64,000 bases of DNA from Vibrio chagasii (lineage in GTDB: Bacteria > Pseudomonadota > Gammaproteobacteria > Enterobacterales > Vibrionaceae): NCBI RefSeq assembly GCF_024347355.1, contig NZ_AP025465.1:1922001-1986000 (forward strand). Direction: 5' to 3'. How positions within the stretch are numbered: position 1 is the first letter of the stretch; each line of letters starts with the position of its first letter. Of the stretch, positions 1 to 8,258 are shown piece by piece. The position numbers and the translations under genes were made by a program. Under the pieces are notes generated by a model, which was not told where the DNA came from, ran no database searches, and saw only the letters and a list, made by a program, of their open reading frames with translations.

Positions 1-45
1 TTTTCATTTAATACCCTTTCGGTTCTCACTGATTCGCGATTAGGA

Positions 46-483
46 CTAAGCATCGACCTTTTCTATAAACCAAGTCCCTTGGCACGGGCCATTGGTTAAA
101 TACCAACGACCATCAAACCGCATGCCGCTGCCTGTTGCTGAAAAGCGATAGTCCCATTGGCGATGTTTGGCATATAACCGTAATTCACCGCTTTCTGAAA
201 CCCAACCCTCTAATGCTGTTCCGCTGTAGGTAAGCCTCAAAGTGGCTTTACCTTCACGAATGTTTCCTGTGATGGTTGTTCGCTCACACATATTATTGCC
301 AGTGGTGTTAACACGGCGACCTAGCCACTCACCGTCAAAGTCAGTAGATGGTACAAATTGAGGGCTATTCGGCAGTTTAGGAAATGACTCAGAATTACTG
401 GACCCGAACCATTGAAGTTCGCGGCCAACGAGGAAGAAGACAACAAAGCCAATTGATACAGCGATGACAAATCCCTTTTTCAT
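46..483 (-). CDS. Hypothetical membrane-anchored or exported protein
   Basis: A 145-residue protein I do not recognise. The first 25 residues hold a lysine pair followed by a hydrophobic stretch (residues about 5-20), so it is either exported or held by an N-terminal anchor. The rest is hydrophilic and rich in Gly, Arg and Trp, with two cysteines (around residues 66 and 134) that could form a disulphide outside the cytoplasm. The C-terminal half, with alternating polar and aromatic residues, suggests a small beta-sheet domain. It is the last of a run of minus-strand genes at the left edge, about 195 bp from the next gene, with no sign of an operon partner. No function is proposed. Confidence 0.6.
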   Translation of the reverse strand: MKKGFVIAVSIGFVVFFLVGRELQWFGSSNSESFPKLPNSPQFVPSTDFDGEWLGRRVNTTGNNMCERTTITGNIREGKATLRLTYSGTALEGWVSESGELRLYAKHRQWDYRFSATGSGMRFDGRWYLTNGPCQGTWFIEKVDA

Positions 484-678
484 AATCTAGCCGCCTTCTT
501 ACAAAAACTAGAAGCACCCTAACATAATGAAAAATAATAAGTTAACCGAGATAATATCAACTTTGATGTATACCACAAATTGCATTCCAATGTTGAATAT
601 AGAGACAGCGGCATCGCACGAAATTGCCACGCATTGGGAATCAATTATGTGCAGTACCGAAAGCTCTGGACAGAAAAA

Positions 679-1179
679 CTAACCTTCCAAGGCATTCCGC
701 CAATATTGCACCGTTTTATCAGAGACAGAACCCGTTTCATTGGCCGCTGCGATCAAGAAGTCACATAAGTTGGTTGCAACCTCTTCATTGCCTAACAAGT
801 ATAAACTGCGAATGGCTCGCGTTAGTCGAAGTTGGTTATGGTCGTGATTCTTCAACCATACATGGTTGGCAGCGCTAAGTGGCAATAATGACGATATCTC
901 ACTTCCATCTCGCTGCATTCCCCAAAACTCAAGCATCAGGTCAAGCACTTGTAGATGAGCAGTGCGAAGCTCTTCTGAATTAGCAAAGATACTCCTATCT
1001 TCTTGAGTAACAAACGGTGCATGTTGATTGAACTTGGTCCCTTCATCTATTGGGAAAAACACTTGAATGTACTTATGGTCGTGTTCCAACCAGAAGTGAT
1101 TGTAAGCTAACAACTGTTCAATATTACGACCAATTTTGTCTGGCACTTCTCCAGAGATAAAGCGAGCAATCTCACTCAT
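679..1179 (-). CDS. Opioid growth factor receptor (OGFr)-like domain protein
   Basis: A 166-residue cytoplasmic protein with no signal peptide. Residues about 28-60 contain the pattern H-x-(Y/F)-I-Q-x-F-F-P followed by F-N-x-x-A-P, the hallmark of the OGFr conserved domain (Pfam OGFr_N as I recall it). That domain is named after a eukaryotic receptor but also occurs in many bacterial proteins of unknown role. The C-terminal half is predicted helical (L-R-x-x-R-A-I-R-S-L-Y-L-L-G). The start is the ATG at 1179; the gene stands alone, about 104 bp downstream of the DUF3626 gene's stop. Family assignment is from motif memory; the biochemical role is unknown. Confidence 0.7.
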   Translation of the reverse strand: MSEIARFISGEVPDKIGRNIEQLLAYNHFWLEHDHKYIQVFFPIDEGTKFNQHAPFVTQEDRSIFANSEELRTAHLQVLDLMLEFWGMQRDGSEISSLLPLSAANHVWLKNHDHNQLRLTRAIRSLYLLGNEEVATNLCDFLIAAANETGSVSDKTVQYWRNALEG

Positions 1180-1283
1180 TTAAAATCCTACCGACTATAG
1201 TTTTTGCTTGCGGGTTTCCGCTAAATACTGGGAGGTACGATTAACAACCTCCCAATTCAATCTACTCTTGCTATTAGAGAAGC

Positions 1284-2120
1284 TTATTCTGATTTATAAC
1301 CAAACCGAGCCAAGTAATGCCAAACCTTCTTTACGTCTTGTTGGTCATAACCTTGCTCTGTCACGGCTAGCCCCAGTATTTTCGCATTGATCTTGCCGTT
1401 TACCGCTAACTTTTTTGCGAGTTCTATAAACGACTGGCCGCGATAATCTGGGTAGCGACTCATCTCTTCTAGGCTTAATTCGTAGCCATTGTGCCACTTT
1501 ATCGGAACGCCCAATTTCACCGCGCGTTCTTCAATAATCGTCGAGCGGTAAATAGGGTCTAATACAAGACATTCAATATCGTCTTTCAGAGAGATAACCC
1601 CATGAACATGTGCCTCGATATAATCATCAAGTAAATCAACATCGGATGACAATGCTTTATCAACTAATGCCTGCACACGGCTAGAAACGGCGAAGTCCTC
1701 TGGCTCAAAGAAACTGTCGGGATAGCAAAACGTGGTTCGTTCCAAGGTCTCCGCTTTCAGTTGGAAGTAACAGGATCCAAAACGAGGTGACGCACCTGTT
1801 TCGTAGTTTCTGTAGTTCAATGCACCATATTTAGGCCTAAGCGCATCGGGAGCACTGTCGTAAGCACCGTCAAATACACGTTTTTCCCATAACCAACGGT
1901 CACCACCGGGATAAGCCGTCATACCACCGTTACTGGTACCTGTTTCAAATTGAGACTTCAAACACCCATCGTCAGCAATTACTTCGAGCAAAGGTTTATT
2001 GTCAGACGTATAACGATCGGAGTGGAAGTTGATCGTCACCGAGCAACTCGTTAAACAATCCGTACCTTGTGATTTCAATCGGATGTTTTCGATTGCTTGC
2101 TCTACTGCGTTGTCAGCCAT
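1284..2120 (-). CDS. DUF3626 family protein
   Basis: A 278-residue soluble protein. It carries motifs I associate with DUF3626: V-T-I-N-F-H-x-D-R near residue 28, S-Q-F-E-T-G-T-S-N-G-G near 55-65, P-G-G-D-R-W near 71, R-P-K-Y-G-A-L-N near 94, and P-R-F-G-S-C-Y-F near 110. The middle has D-D-Y-I-E-A-H-V-H-G, and the C-terminus includes I-K-W-H-N-G-Y-E-L. The density of conserved His, Asp and Arg is compatible with an enzyme, but I know of no established activity for the family. It starts at the ATG at 2120 and lies between two unrelated minus-strand genes with clear gaps, so it is probably monocistronic. Confidence 0.65.
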   Translation of the reverse strand: MADNAVEQAIENIRLKSQGTDCLTSCSVTINFHSDRYTSDNKPLLEVIADDGCLKSQFETGTSNGGMTAYPGGDRWLWEKRVFDGAYDSAPDALRPKYGALNYRNYETGASPRFGSCYFQLKAETLERTTFCYPDSFFEPEDFAVSSRVQALVDKALSSDVDLLDDYIEAHVHGVISLKDDIECLVLDPIYRSTIIEERAVKLGVPIKWHNGYELSLEEMSRYPDYRGQSFIELAKKLAVNGKINAKILGLAVTEQGYDQQDVKKVWHYLARFGYKSE

Positions 2121-2252
2121 GAAATCTCCTGTTTTCGAGAAAGAATACTGCGCCGACTAAACAAATAGTACGACACAGACAATAAACTTAACCTATTAAG
2201 ATATGAACACAAAGTTCAACTTAGACAAGATATGCAGACAGCGGCAAATGAC

Positions 2253-3128
2253 CTACTGCGCCTCAGGGGATGAAGCTTCCGAGCTAACCCGAAATTCCGC
2301 TTGGCTAAGCTTCTCTTTCGCTAAAGCCTCTTGCTGCTCTATGAAGCTAAAGAAGTTGCTCTCGCTAATGAACGGGTTATTCGAATCATCGACATTTCGT
2401 TTCTCACGATTAGCGAATAAATGATTCTTATGTGGATGGTTAGACAAATTCACACTCACTACAGGCGGCTGCAAAGCGATCTCTCGGACTCTGTCCATGC
2501 TCTCGAAGAACTGCTTCGCTAGCTTTGGATCTCGTGTATTTATACTGTGTCCGCCAACAACAAATGCGCGATACGATATACCCTTGTCCTTCACCATAAG
2601 ATCTATTGAATAGTCCCCTTCCGTGTGGCCGGGTGTAAGGTAAAACTTAAACTCGTCTTCACCAACGCTAAGGCTGCTACTGTCTTGCACAAATAACTCT
2701 ACTTGGGGAGGCAAAAAGGTATTCTTACCGCTGCTTTTATTGGCTTGAGCAATGGCTAATTCGTAGCCCTTCTGCGTCATCACAACTTTTGAGCCATATT
2801 CAGACTGAAGATATTGCGCTCCACCAGCATGATCAGAATGGCCGTGAGTGACCAAAATATGCGTGATTGCCTTATCTTGTAATCCAAGCTTTTCTAAATT
2901 AATTGGTATCCATAGCGAATAAGGGAAATCGAGTGTATCAATCAGAACTAATCCCTTTGAAGTCTTTACCGCATAAGACGACACCCACCTATCACCAACG
3001 TAATAAACATTATCGAACATTTGGAAAGGTTCAACATAGCCATTTTTAATCGACATTTCCGGAACGTTTTCAGATGCTATTACACTCGTCGAAACCAGTA
3101 AAAATAAGCCAATAAATAGCTTTTTCAT
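2253..3128 (-). CDS. Periplasmic metallo-beta-lactamase-fold hydrolase (subclass B3-like)
   Basis: I start this 291-residue protein at the ATG at 3128 because a strong Shine-Dalgarno (GGAGGGG) lies just upstream and the product then begins with a signal peptide (M-K-K-L-F-I-G-L-F-L-L, cleavage near A-S). An upstream in-frame start would add 32 unlikely residues. The zinc motif T-H-G-H-S-D-H-A-G-G is intact, followed by P-G-H-T-E-G and G-G-H-S, which supply the usual third and last histidine ligands of B3-type enzymes. The fold also includes many non-lactamases, so the substrate is unknown. Its stop and the downstream DUF3626 start are 132 bp apart. Confidence 0.8.
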   Translation of the reverse strand: MKKLFIGLFLLVSTSVIASENVPEMSIKNGYVEPFQMFDNVYYVGDRWVSSYAVKTSKGLVLIDTLDFPYSLWIPINLEKLGLQDKAITHILVTHGHSDHAGGAQYLQSEYGSKVVMTQKGYELAIAQANKSSGKNTFLPPQVELFVQDSSSLSVGEDEFKFYLTPGHTEGDYSIDLMVKDKGISYRAFVVGGHSINTRDPKLAKQFFESMDRVREIALQPPVVSVNLSNHPHKNHLFANREKRNVDDSNNPFISESNFFSFIEQQEALAKEKLSQAEFRVSSEASSPEAQ

Positions 3129-3178
3129 GTCCCCTCCTAGATTGCTGACGTTGCATAATTTTAGCTGCAACACCTTAA

Positions 3179-4075
3179 TTAAATTAACCTTTCTAATAAA
3201 CGACACTGATACTCTGCGACACATTTTAGCTCAGCAGTATGTGCAGGGAATTGTTCGTGAAGAAAACACAATGCATCCGCTAACGTTATTTGATGTAGAT
3301 TCGACGTATACCCGAAAACCAATCGGTGGACATTGTCATAGAACTCATCGGAGCTATCTGAACTTTGACACTGTGCCAAGATAGCTTGATCAAGCTCATC
3401 GTCTGGATCTTCCAATGGGCTCTTGGCCTGTCGATAAAGATTAGAAAGCATCGAGTCATATTGCTCTTTCGACAGTTCTTCTTTGCAACGCAATATCCAT
3501 GTAAGCGTAATTAGGTTGTGCCCAAAGAAACCAAACTGTTTGAGGCATGCTTGTAATACCTTGTCGAGCTCTACGACTTCGCTTGTGTCAGTGCTTCGAT
3601 CGCCACCAGAGCGGGTCGATGTGACAAATTCAGTAAAGCGGTTAAGGAATGCTGGAATCTGAGACGGCTCTAACTCACGGTAAACACGATTCAGCGCTAA
3701 TAAGATGGTCACATTGTGGGAAAGATATTCACTTATTTGAGAAGCCTGCGAAACGTAATGCGAGAAGATATCTTGAAAGCCCTTATTCTCATGCCACTGC
3801 ATTAAAGCAACATACGCCGCTGGGTATACCCCACTTTCCAATATCCTATGAATACGAAAATCCGTAAACTTTGGCGCCAGCACCGTTGCAGAATACTCGC
3901 CTAAAACCTCAATCTCAGTTTGGTCTATCAACTCACTCGTTTTAAGCCAGACATTGTCTGATTTAGCGAAATAAGCATTCAGATAATTCGCAGCCAAATA
4001 AGCTTTTAAAGAATGAGGTTGATGGATGCTGGCACTGCTATAAAGTGCCTTTTCCAATAGTTGGTCGCTTGTCAT
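3179..4075 (-). CDS. Hypothetical alpha-helical protein
   Basis: I place the start at the ATG at 4075, preceded by a GGAGG-type ribosome site; a longer frame back to 4126 exists but begins with 17 residues lacking a good ribosome site. The 298-residue product has no signal peptide, appears almost wholly helical, and carries scattered Cys and His but no motif I know. Helical repeats of about 35 residues could indicate a TPR- or HEAT-like solenoid, though I cannot demonstrate the repeat. It ends 50 bp before the metallo-hydrolase start, so the two may be cotranscribed. No function is assigned. Confidence 0.55.
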   Translation of the reverse strand: MTSDQLLEKALYSSASIHQPHSLKAYLAANYLNAYFAKSDNVWLKTSELIDQTEIEVLGEYSATVLAPKFTDFRIHRILESGVYPAAYVALMQWHENKGFQDIFSHYVSQASQISEYLSHNVTILLALNRVYRELEPSQIPAFLNRFTEFVTSTRSGGDRSTDTSEVVELDKVLQACLKQFGFFGHNLITLTWILRCKEELSKEQYDSMLSNLYRQAKSPLEDPDDELDQAILAQCQSSDSSDEFYDNVHRLVFGYTSNLHQITLADALCFLHEQFPAHTAELKCVAEYQCRLLERLI

Positions 4076-4156
4076 GTTTCCTCCGTGAAAGTGACGTTTG
4101 GTGAGAGAATCAAGATTGCTCAACACCGAACGTCCAAATACACATCATATGCTTAT

Positions 4157-4187
4157 CGTAATGCACGGGAAAATGCCATGCATTACG
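4157..4187 (-). terminator. Stem-loop downstream of panB
   Basis: Perfect 9-bp arms (4157-4165 and 4179-4187) enclose a 13-nt loop, 30 nt past the panB stop on the minus strand. No long U-run follows, so termination is likely but not certain. Confidence 0.45.
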
Positions 4188-4216
4188 ATTCAACCTAAAG
4201 CCATTAACTAAGGGGG

Positions 4217-4981
4217 TTATTTGCTCAGGTTGTTTGGAAATACGTTAGTTTTTACTTCCGTAGCAAACTCATTTGCTGCGTCAAAGATAGTTTGGCTGCA
4301 ATGTGCGTACTGTTTTGAAAATGGAGGCCACCGGTTACCAAGCCCAAGCGCATCATTGATCACTAATACCTGACCATCACAATAGGCACCCGCGCCAATT
4401 CCAATCGTAGGGATGCTAATCTCTTGAGTAATCGATTCGCCAAGTGAAGAAGGTATGTGCTCAAGCACCAACATAAACGCACCCGCTTCTTGAATCGCTT
4501 TTGCTTCTTCGCTTACGGTTTGAGCATCTTCAGCAGATTGCCCTACTTTCTTGAAGTTTGTTGCCGTTTGCGGTGTTAACCCCGTGTGGCCAACAACTGG
4601 GATATTGTTTGCGACAAGGTGAGCAATAACATCGAGTTTTGCCCCTTCCAGCTTTATGCTGTCGGCACCAGCCTGCATCAGCCTTTTAGCATTAACTAAC
4701 GCAACTTCAGGAGAACGATCGGTTAAGTATGGGAGGTCGCCAATAATGTGAGTATTTGGAGCACCTCGACGCACCGCCCCTACATGATATTCCATGTGCT
4801 CAATGGTCACATCTCTCGTACTACTGAAGCCCATTTCAACCATGCCGACCGTGTCACCAACGAGAATAATAGGTATCCCAGCAGATTCGATACTTGCAGC
4901 CACAGGGAATGTATAAGCGGTCAACATCGGAATACGTTGTTTCCCTTTCATTTCCATAAAAGAACTTGGAGTGTGTTTCAT
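4217..4981 (-). CDS. panB: 3-methyl-2-oxobutanoate hydroxymethyltransferase (stand-alone PanB)
   Basis: Transfers a hydroxymethyl group from 5,10-methylenetetrahydrofolate to 3-methyl-2-oxobutanoate, the first committed step of pantothenate synthesis, in the cytoplasm. The 254-residue protein keeps the family landmarks: V-G-D-T-V-G-M near residue 42 (first metal-binding Asp), A-V-R-R-G-A-P-N, G-D-L-P-Y (second Asp), K-L-E-G-A (Glu), and V-L-E-H-I-P (catalytic Glu). It is slightly shorter than the E. coli enzyme and clearly diverged. panC, its usual operon partner, is absent on both sides; a stem-loop follows the gene. This suggests a second, unlinked panB paralogue alongside a chromosomal panBC elsewhere, but that cannot be seen here. 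Confidence 0.85.
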   Translation of the reverse strand: MKHTPSSFMEMKGKQRIPMLTAYTFPVAASIESAGIPIILVGDTVGMVEMGFSSTRDVTIEHMEYHVGAVRRGAPNTHIIGDLPYLTDRSPEVALVNAKRLMQAGADSIKLEGAKLDVIAHLVANNIPVVGHTGLTPQTATNFKKVGQSAEDAQTVSEEAKAIQEAGAFMLVLEHIPSSLGESITQEISIPTIGIGAGAYCDGQVLVINDALGLGNRWPPFSKQYAHCSQTIFDAANEFATEVKTNVFPNNLSK

Positions 4982-5070
4982 GTTCTTGCTCTCATAAAAT
5001 CATGCGTTATTAAAGCACTGATACTATTAGTTTTAATTGAGCTATGGAAGAGAAAATGTGGTGTTGATTA

Positions 5071-5122
5071 AACGCCCACAAATTAGGTTAAATTCAGAAA
5101 ATGCGCTGAGTTAGTGGGCGTT
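5071..5122. repeat. Imperfect inverted repeat with attC-like ends
   Basis: The arms AACGCCCAC (5071-5079) and GTGGGCGTT (5114-5122) are exact reverse complements 34 bp apart. The right arm sits in GTTAGTGGGCGTTA-like sequence, shared with the element at 62756-62838. The ends resemble the outer boxes of Vibrio integron attC sites. It lies between panB and the NUDIX gene and could also simply act as a terminator for the latter. Confidence 0.4.
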
Positions 5123-5190
5123 AAACTCACGAAGAGTAATGATTAAGAGGAATTAAGTTTTCGTCTATAAATCCGTAACCCAACCTCAAA

Positions 5191-5577
5191 CTATGTGTAG
5201 TGGCTCAAATGCTTCTCTATAAACTCGATATCTGCGCGAAAAAAATCACCAAGAGGTATCGCTGAGGGTTCTAGCCAATAGAAAGTTTGCTGTCTTTCTG
5301 CGTCGACCATTTTCGGTTCATGATTTAGATCCGCGCGCAAAACGAAGTAATGAATCTCACCACCGAAGTTGTTCTGCCCTTGATGAGTGCCGAGGAGTTT
5401 TAAATCTTTAAGACCCGTTTCTTCCCACAACTCTCTAATTGCGGCTTCGCGCCCCGACTCTCCGGGATCAACTGAACCTCCAGGGAACTCAAAAACAATT
5501 CCTTGGCGATGTCTAAAACGCTTTTGGATTAAGACTTTCCCTTCTCTTACAACCACCGCCATAGCTATGTTTTTCAT
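5191..5577 (-). CDS. NUDIX hydrolase
   Basis: Hydrolyses a nucleoside-diphosphate-linked substrate, with house-cleaning as the usual role. The complete NUDIX box runs from G-G-S-V-D-P-G-E through R-E-L-W-E-E-T-G-L (about residues 36-58), which includes the metal-binding R-E-x-x-E-E core. I use the ATG at 5577 (128 residues), because AAGGAAAG sits just upstream and the product then begins M-K-N-I-A-M-A-V-V-V, the normal first strand of the fold. The frame can be extended into the neighbouring insertion element, but those extra residues are IS-end sequence. The insertion separates this gene from its original promoter; any expression now depends on sequence inside the element. Confidence 0.85.
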   Translation of the reverse strand: MKNIAMAVVVREGKVLIQKRFRHRQGIVFEFPGGSVDPGESGREAAIRELWEETGLKDLKLLGTHQGQNNFGGEIHYFVLRADLNHEPKMVDAERQQTFYWLEPSAIPLGDFFRADIEFIEKHLSHYT

Positions 5578-5581
5578 GTGA

Positions 5582-5590
5582 GCTTTCCTT
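5582..5590. repeat. Target site duplication, left copy
   Basis: GCTTTCCTT directly abuts the left end of the element at 5591 and recurs exactly at 6664-6672. Nine base pairs is the expected duplication for IS903-group elements. On the minus strand it reads AAGGAAAGC and serves as the Shine-Dalgarno of the NUDIX gene. Confidence 0.9.
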
Positions 5591-5644
5591 GGCTTTGTTG
5601 CGTAATTCAGTTTAGAGACAGAGCCACCCTGTTTCGCATGCTTT

Positions 5645-6584
5645 TTAGTCAATACGACAAGTTTCAGGCATACCTAACCCAGTAAGCTTGTTCAACGCTT
5701 TTATCATCGCGTAAGTTTCCCCCACCTGTGCATTGTAATTTCTTAAGCTCAATCGGCCTCCTAGCAACTGTTTAACTCGATACATCGCTGTTTCTGACAA
5801 TGAACGTCTGTGGTATCCATACCGCTCTTTCCAATACTTATTTTAACCGTATAGCTTCTGGCAACCCACGGCGATATTTCGAGGGTGACCACGCTCCCAG
5901 AAGGCTGCTCTTTCTCTTGGGGGAATAAGCGCAACGGCTCGCTTAATCTTAATAGCAGCGTGACACGCTCTTGTGTCATAAGCGCCATCACCAGACACCT
6001 CAAGGATACTTCGGCGTGTTTGTTTTAGTAAATTCGGGAGTACTTCTCCATCTGTAACCGTTGATAAACTTAGCTCGGCGGCAATGATCTCATGAGTGTT
6101 GGTATCGACGGCAATATGAAGCTTTCGCCAGACTCTACGCTTGCCATCCGTCCCATGTTTTTTGACTTTCCATTCACCTTCGCCATAAACCTTAAGGCCA
6201 GTAGCATCAATGGCCAGGTGCTGTATCGCTCCTCTCGTTTTAGTCTTAAATGAGACCTCAACTTGCTTGGCTCTACGACTGATGCAGGTGTAATGCGGAC
6301 AACTTAACGGTACATGGGCTAACCTAAATATCGAGTCGATAAATCCTTGCAGCGCTCTCAATGGCATAGAAAAAACCCGTTTCACCATGAGTGCTGTCGT
6401 GATAGCTAAATCACTGAACCGACGTGGCCTCCCACGCTTATTTTGTTTGCTTTGCGCCCAGCCGCTTATTGCCTCTTCATCAATCCAAAAGGTCAGAGAA
6501 CCACGGTTAATGAGTGATTGGTTATATTGCTTCCAGTTGGTTATATTGCTTCCAGTTGGTTGTTTTGTAACGAGGTTTAGGCAT
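5645..6584 (-). pseudogene. Broken IS903-type transposase
   Basis: Aligned by eye with the intact 306-residue transposase of copy B, this gene starts normally at the ATG at 6584. It is then thrown out of frame by a 19-bp tandem duplication (6520-6557) around codon 16, which leads to an immediate stop. The downstream frame resumes the transposase sequence (from about 6390) and carries the A-I-D-A-T-G and D-G-A-Y-D-T acidic motifs. It meets an in-frame TAA at 5843 where the intact copy has a serine codon, then continues in the same frame to 5645. Two independent lesions mean the element cannot move on its own. Confidence 0.9.
6520..6557. repeat. 19-bp tandem duplication inside transposase
   Basis: GGTTATATTGCTTCCAGTT occurs twice in direct succession (6520-6538, 6539-6557), while copy B has one equivalent. 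Because 19 is not a multiple of 3 it frameshifts the gene; replication slippage is the simplest cause. Confidence 0.9.
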
Positions 6585-6663
6585 AGAGCTACGAGAGGTA
6601 GTGGACGTAGCTGATCAGATCGTAGGCTCTGGATTTAGTTCCATTGAATTACGCAACAAAGCC

Positions 6664-6672
6664 GCTTTCCTT
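6664..6672. repeat. Target site duplication, right copy
   Basis: The second copy of GCTTTCCTT adjoins the right inverted repeat of copy A. The sequence beyond it (6673-6734) should be the original promoter-side DNA of the NUDIX gene. Confidence 0.9.
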
Positions 6673-6734
6673 GTTACTCTCTACGGGAAAAATGCCGAGC
6701 ATTGTGAATCAGACTTAAATACCCTGTTGTAGCT

Positions 6735-7028
6735 TTATGTGTATTGCTCAACGATTTGCCTAATTTTCTGTGCTGCCAAAAATATTTGAAATGCTGTTAA
6801 ACCAGAAATCACGATCGCGTTCAACAAGATAGCACCTAAAACGACTTCACTTATTTCTGACATGAAGAACCAAATAGAAAAGCTTGCCGCGCTACACAAT
6901 ATTGCTATTAAGTATGATGCCATTATTCGATCGGTTATTTTATTAAATGAACTCCACTCGTAGAGCTGCTTATTTGATGTATTTTCCAACGGAGCATGAA
7001 GTTTTTGCGAAATCTTAAATGTAATACC
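6735..7028 (-). pseudogene. 3' part of a membrane-protein gene split by IS copy B
   Basis: The reading frame is open from the edge of IS copy B (7028) to the stop at 6735, giving 97 residues with two hydrophobic segments (S-Y-L-I-A-I-L-C-S-A-A-S-F and G-A-I-L-L-N-A-I-V-I-S-G-L). A TTG at 6989 could serve as an internal start but has no role-defining ribosome site. The opposite side of the element holds a 59-codon fragment with one membrane segment, in the same orientation and the same phase. I infer one interrupted gene of about 156 codons, though I cannot prove both halves belong together. Confidence 0.55.
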
Positions 7029-8081
7029 GGCTTTGTTGCGTAAATCGATGGAACCAAATCAAGAAGCTACGATCTGATCAGCTACACCTTTTAATCGTCG
7101 TAGCCTCATGCCTAAACCTCGTTACAAAACAACTAACTGGAAGCAGTACAATCAAGCCTTAACCAATCGTGGTTCTCTGACCTTTTGGATTGATGAGGAA
7201 GCGATAGCCGAGTGGAAGCAAAACAAACAAGGCAAGCGTGGTAGACCTCGCCGGTTCAGCGACTTAGCCATTACTACTGCATTGATGGTGAAACGCGTGT
7301 TCTCTATGCCATTGAGAGCGCTGCAAGGATTTCTAGACTCCGTATTTAAGCTGGCTAACATCCCACTTGTTTGCCCACACTACACCTGTATAAGCCGCCG
7401 AGCTAAGGAAGTTGAGGTTTCATTTAAACCCAAAACCAGAGGAGCAATACAACATCTGGCAATTGATGCCACTGGCCTCAAGGTTTATGGCGAAGGTGAA
7501 TGGAAGGTCAAAAAGCATGGTACTGATGGGAAGCGCAGAGTCTGGCGTAAGCTACATTTAGCCGTTGATACTAGCAGTCACGAAATAGTCGCAGCAGAGC
7601 TGAGTTTATCTAACGTTACCGATGGCGAAGTGCTTCCCAACCTACTTAAGCAGACACGTCGTAAAATCATTGAGGTATCAGGTGATGGTGCTTATGACAC
7701 AAGACATTGCCATGATGCAATACGTATAAAGCGAGCGGTTCCGCTAATCCCGCCACGCGAAGGGGCTGCCTTCTGGGAGCAAGGACACCCTCGCAATTTA
7801 GCAGTTGGTTGTCAGAAGCTTTATGGCTCCAACAATAAGTGGAAAAAGCGGTATGGCTATCACAAGCGGTCGCTATCAGAGACAGCAATGTATCGAGTGA
7901 AACAGTTGCTAGGTGGGAAATTAAGCCTGAGAAACTACAACGCTCAAGTTGGCGAGACTTACGCTATGATCAAAGCGCTGAATAAGCTTACGGGGTTAGG
8001 TATGCCTGAAACTCAGTATATTGTTTAAGAGTCAAGCACATGGGACAGGCATGTCTTCGCTCTGAATTAAGCAACAAAGCC
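7029..8081 (+). mobile_element. IS5-family (IS903-group) element, copy B, apparently intact
   Basis: A 1053-bp element. The left end reads GGCTTTGTTGCGTAA, and the right end is the reverse complement of GGCTTTGTTGCTTAA, one mismatch in the first 15 bases. The transposase gene is complete. The flanking nonamers (TGTAATACC and TATGCATTT) do not match, so there is no target duplication. The element has either recombined with another copy, caused an adjacent deletion, or lost its duplication by mutation. Confidence 0.9.
7108..8028 (+). CDS. IS5-family transposase
   Basis: A 306-residue DDE transposase of IS903 type, starting with M-P-K-P-R-Y-K-T-T-N-W. The first catalytic Asp lies in L-A-I-D-A-T-G-L (around residue 129) and the second in S-G-D-G-A-Y-D-T-R (around 190). 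The final Glu lies in the Y-H-K-R-S-L-S-E-T-A-M-Y-R segment near residue 259, the usual Y-(2)-R-(3)-E-(6)-K signature. Length is normal and no internal stop is seen, so this copy may be mobile and could also act on copy A in trans. It reads away from the genes on its left. Confidence 0.92.
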   Translation: MPKPRYKTTNWKQYNQALTNRGSLTFWIDEEAIAEWKQNKQGKRGRPRRFSDLAITTALMVKRVFSMPLRALQGFLDSVFKLANIPLVCPHYTCISRRAKEVEVSFKPKTRGAIQHLAIDATGLKVYGEGEWKVKKHGTDGKRRVWRKLHLAVDTSSHEIVAAELSLSNVTDGEVLPNLLKQTRRKIIEVSGDGAYDTRHCHDAIRIKRAVPLIPPREGAAFWEQGHPRNLAVGCQKLYGSNNKWKKRYGYHKRSLSETAMYRVKQLLGGKLSLRNYNAQVGETYAMIKALNKLTGLGMPETQYIV

Positions 8082-8258
8082 TATGCATTTGACCAGTGAG
8101 CATAAAATAAACTTCCATAGCTCATCGTTGCCTTTAAGCTTTTGACCGACAATCACAAAAAACTCCGGGAAATTATAAGTGATAGCAATGCTTAAGAGCA
8201 GAACTAAAAACTCCGGTGAGATAATACTGAAACGGATAATGTCTGCTAATCGTTTCAT
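8082..8258 (-). pseudogene. 5' part of a membrane-protein gene split by IS copy B
   Basis: Starts with ATG at 8258, sharing one base with the stop of the upstream 297-codon gene, so the two are translationally coupled. It encodes 59 residues with a hydrophobic segment (E-F-L-V-L-L-L-S-I-A-I-T-Y) and then runs into the insertion element, where the frame ends four codons later. The remaining C-terminal part is probably the open frame at 6735-7028. The phase on both sides is compatible with one gene. Confidence 0.6.

Larger units (their letters stand above)
5591..6663 (-). mobile_element. IS5-family (IS903-group) element, copy A, inactive
   Basis: A 1073-bp element bounded by the inverted repeats GGCTTTGTTGCGTAATTCA (left) and the reverse complement of the same sequence (right, ending at 6663). 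It is flanked by a perfect 9-bp direct repeat. Its terminal sequence and transposase match the IS903 subgroup as I remember it. The transposase gene on the minus strand is broken. It is related to copy B at 7029-8081 but differs at many codons, so the two are separate arrivals and not a recent local duplication. Confidence 0.9.

Noticed and set aside
5578..5652. N-terminal extension of the NUDIX protein
   Set aside because: The extra 25 codons lie in the IS terminal sequence and the target duplication; the internal ATG has a good ribosome site and normal domain start.
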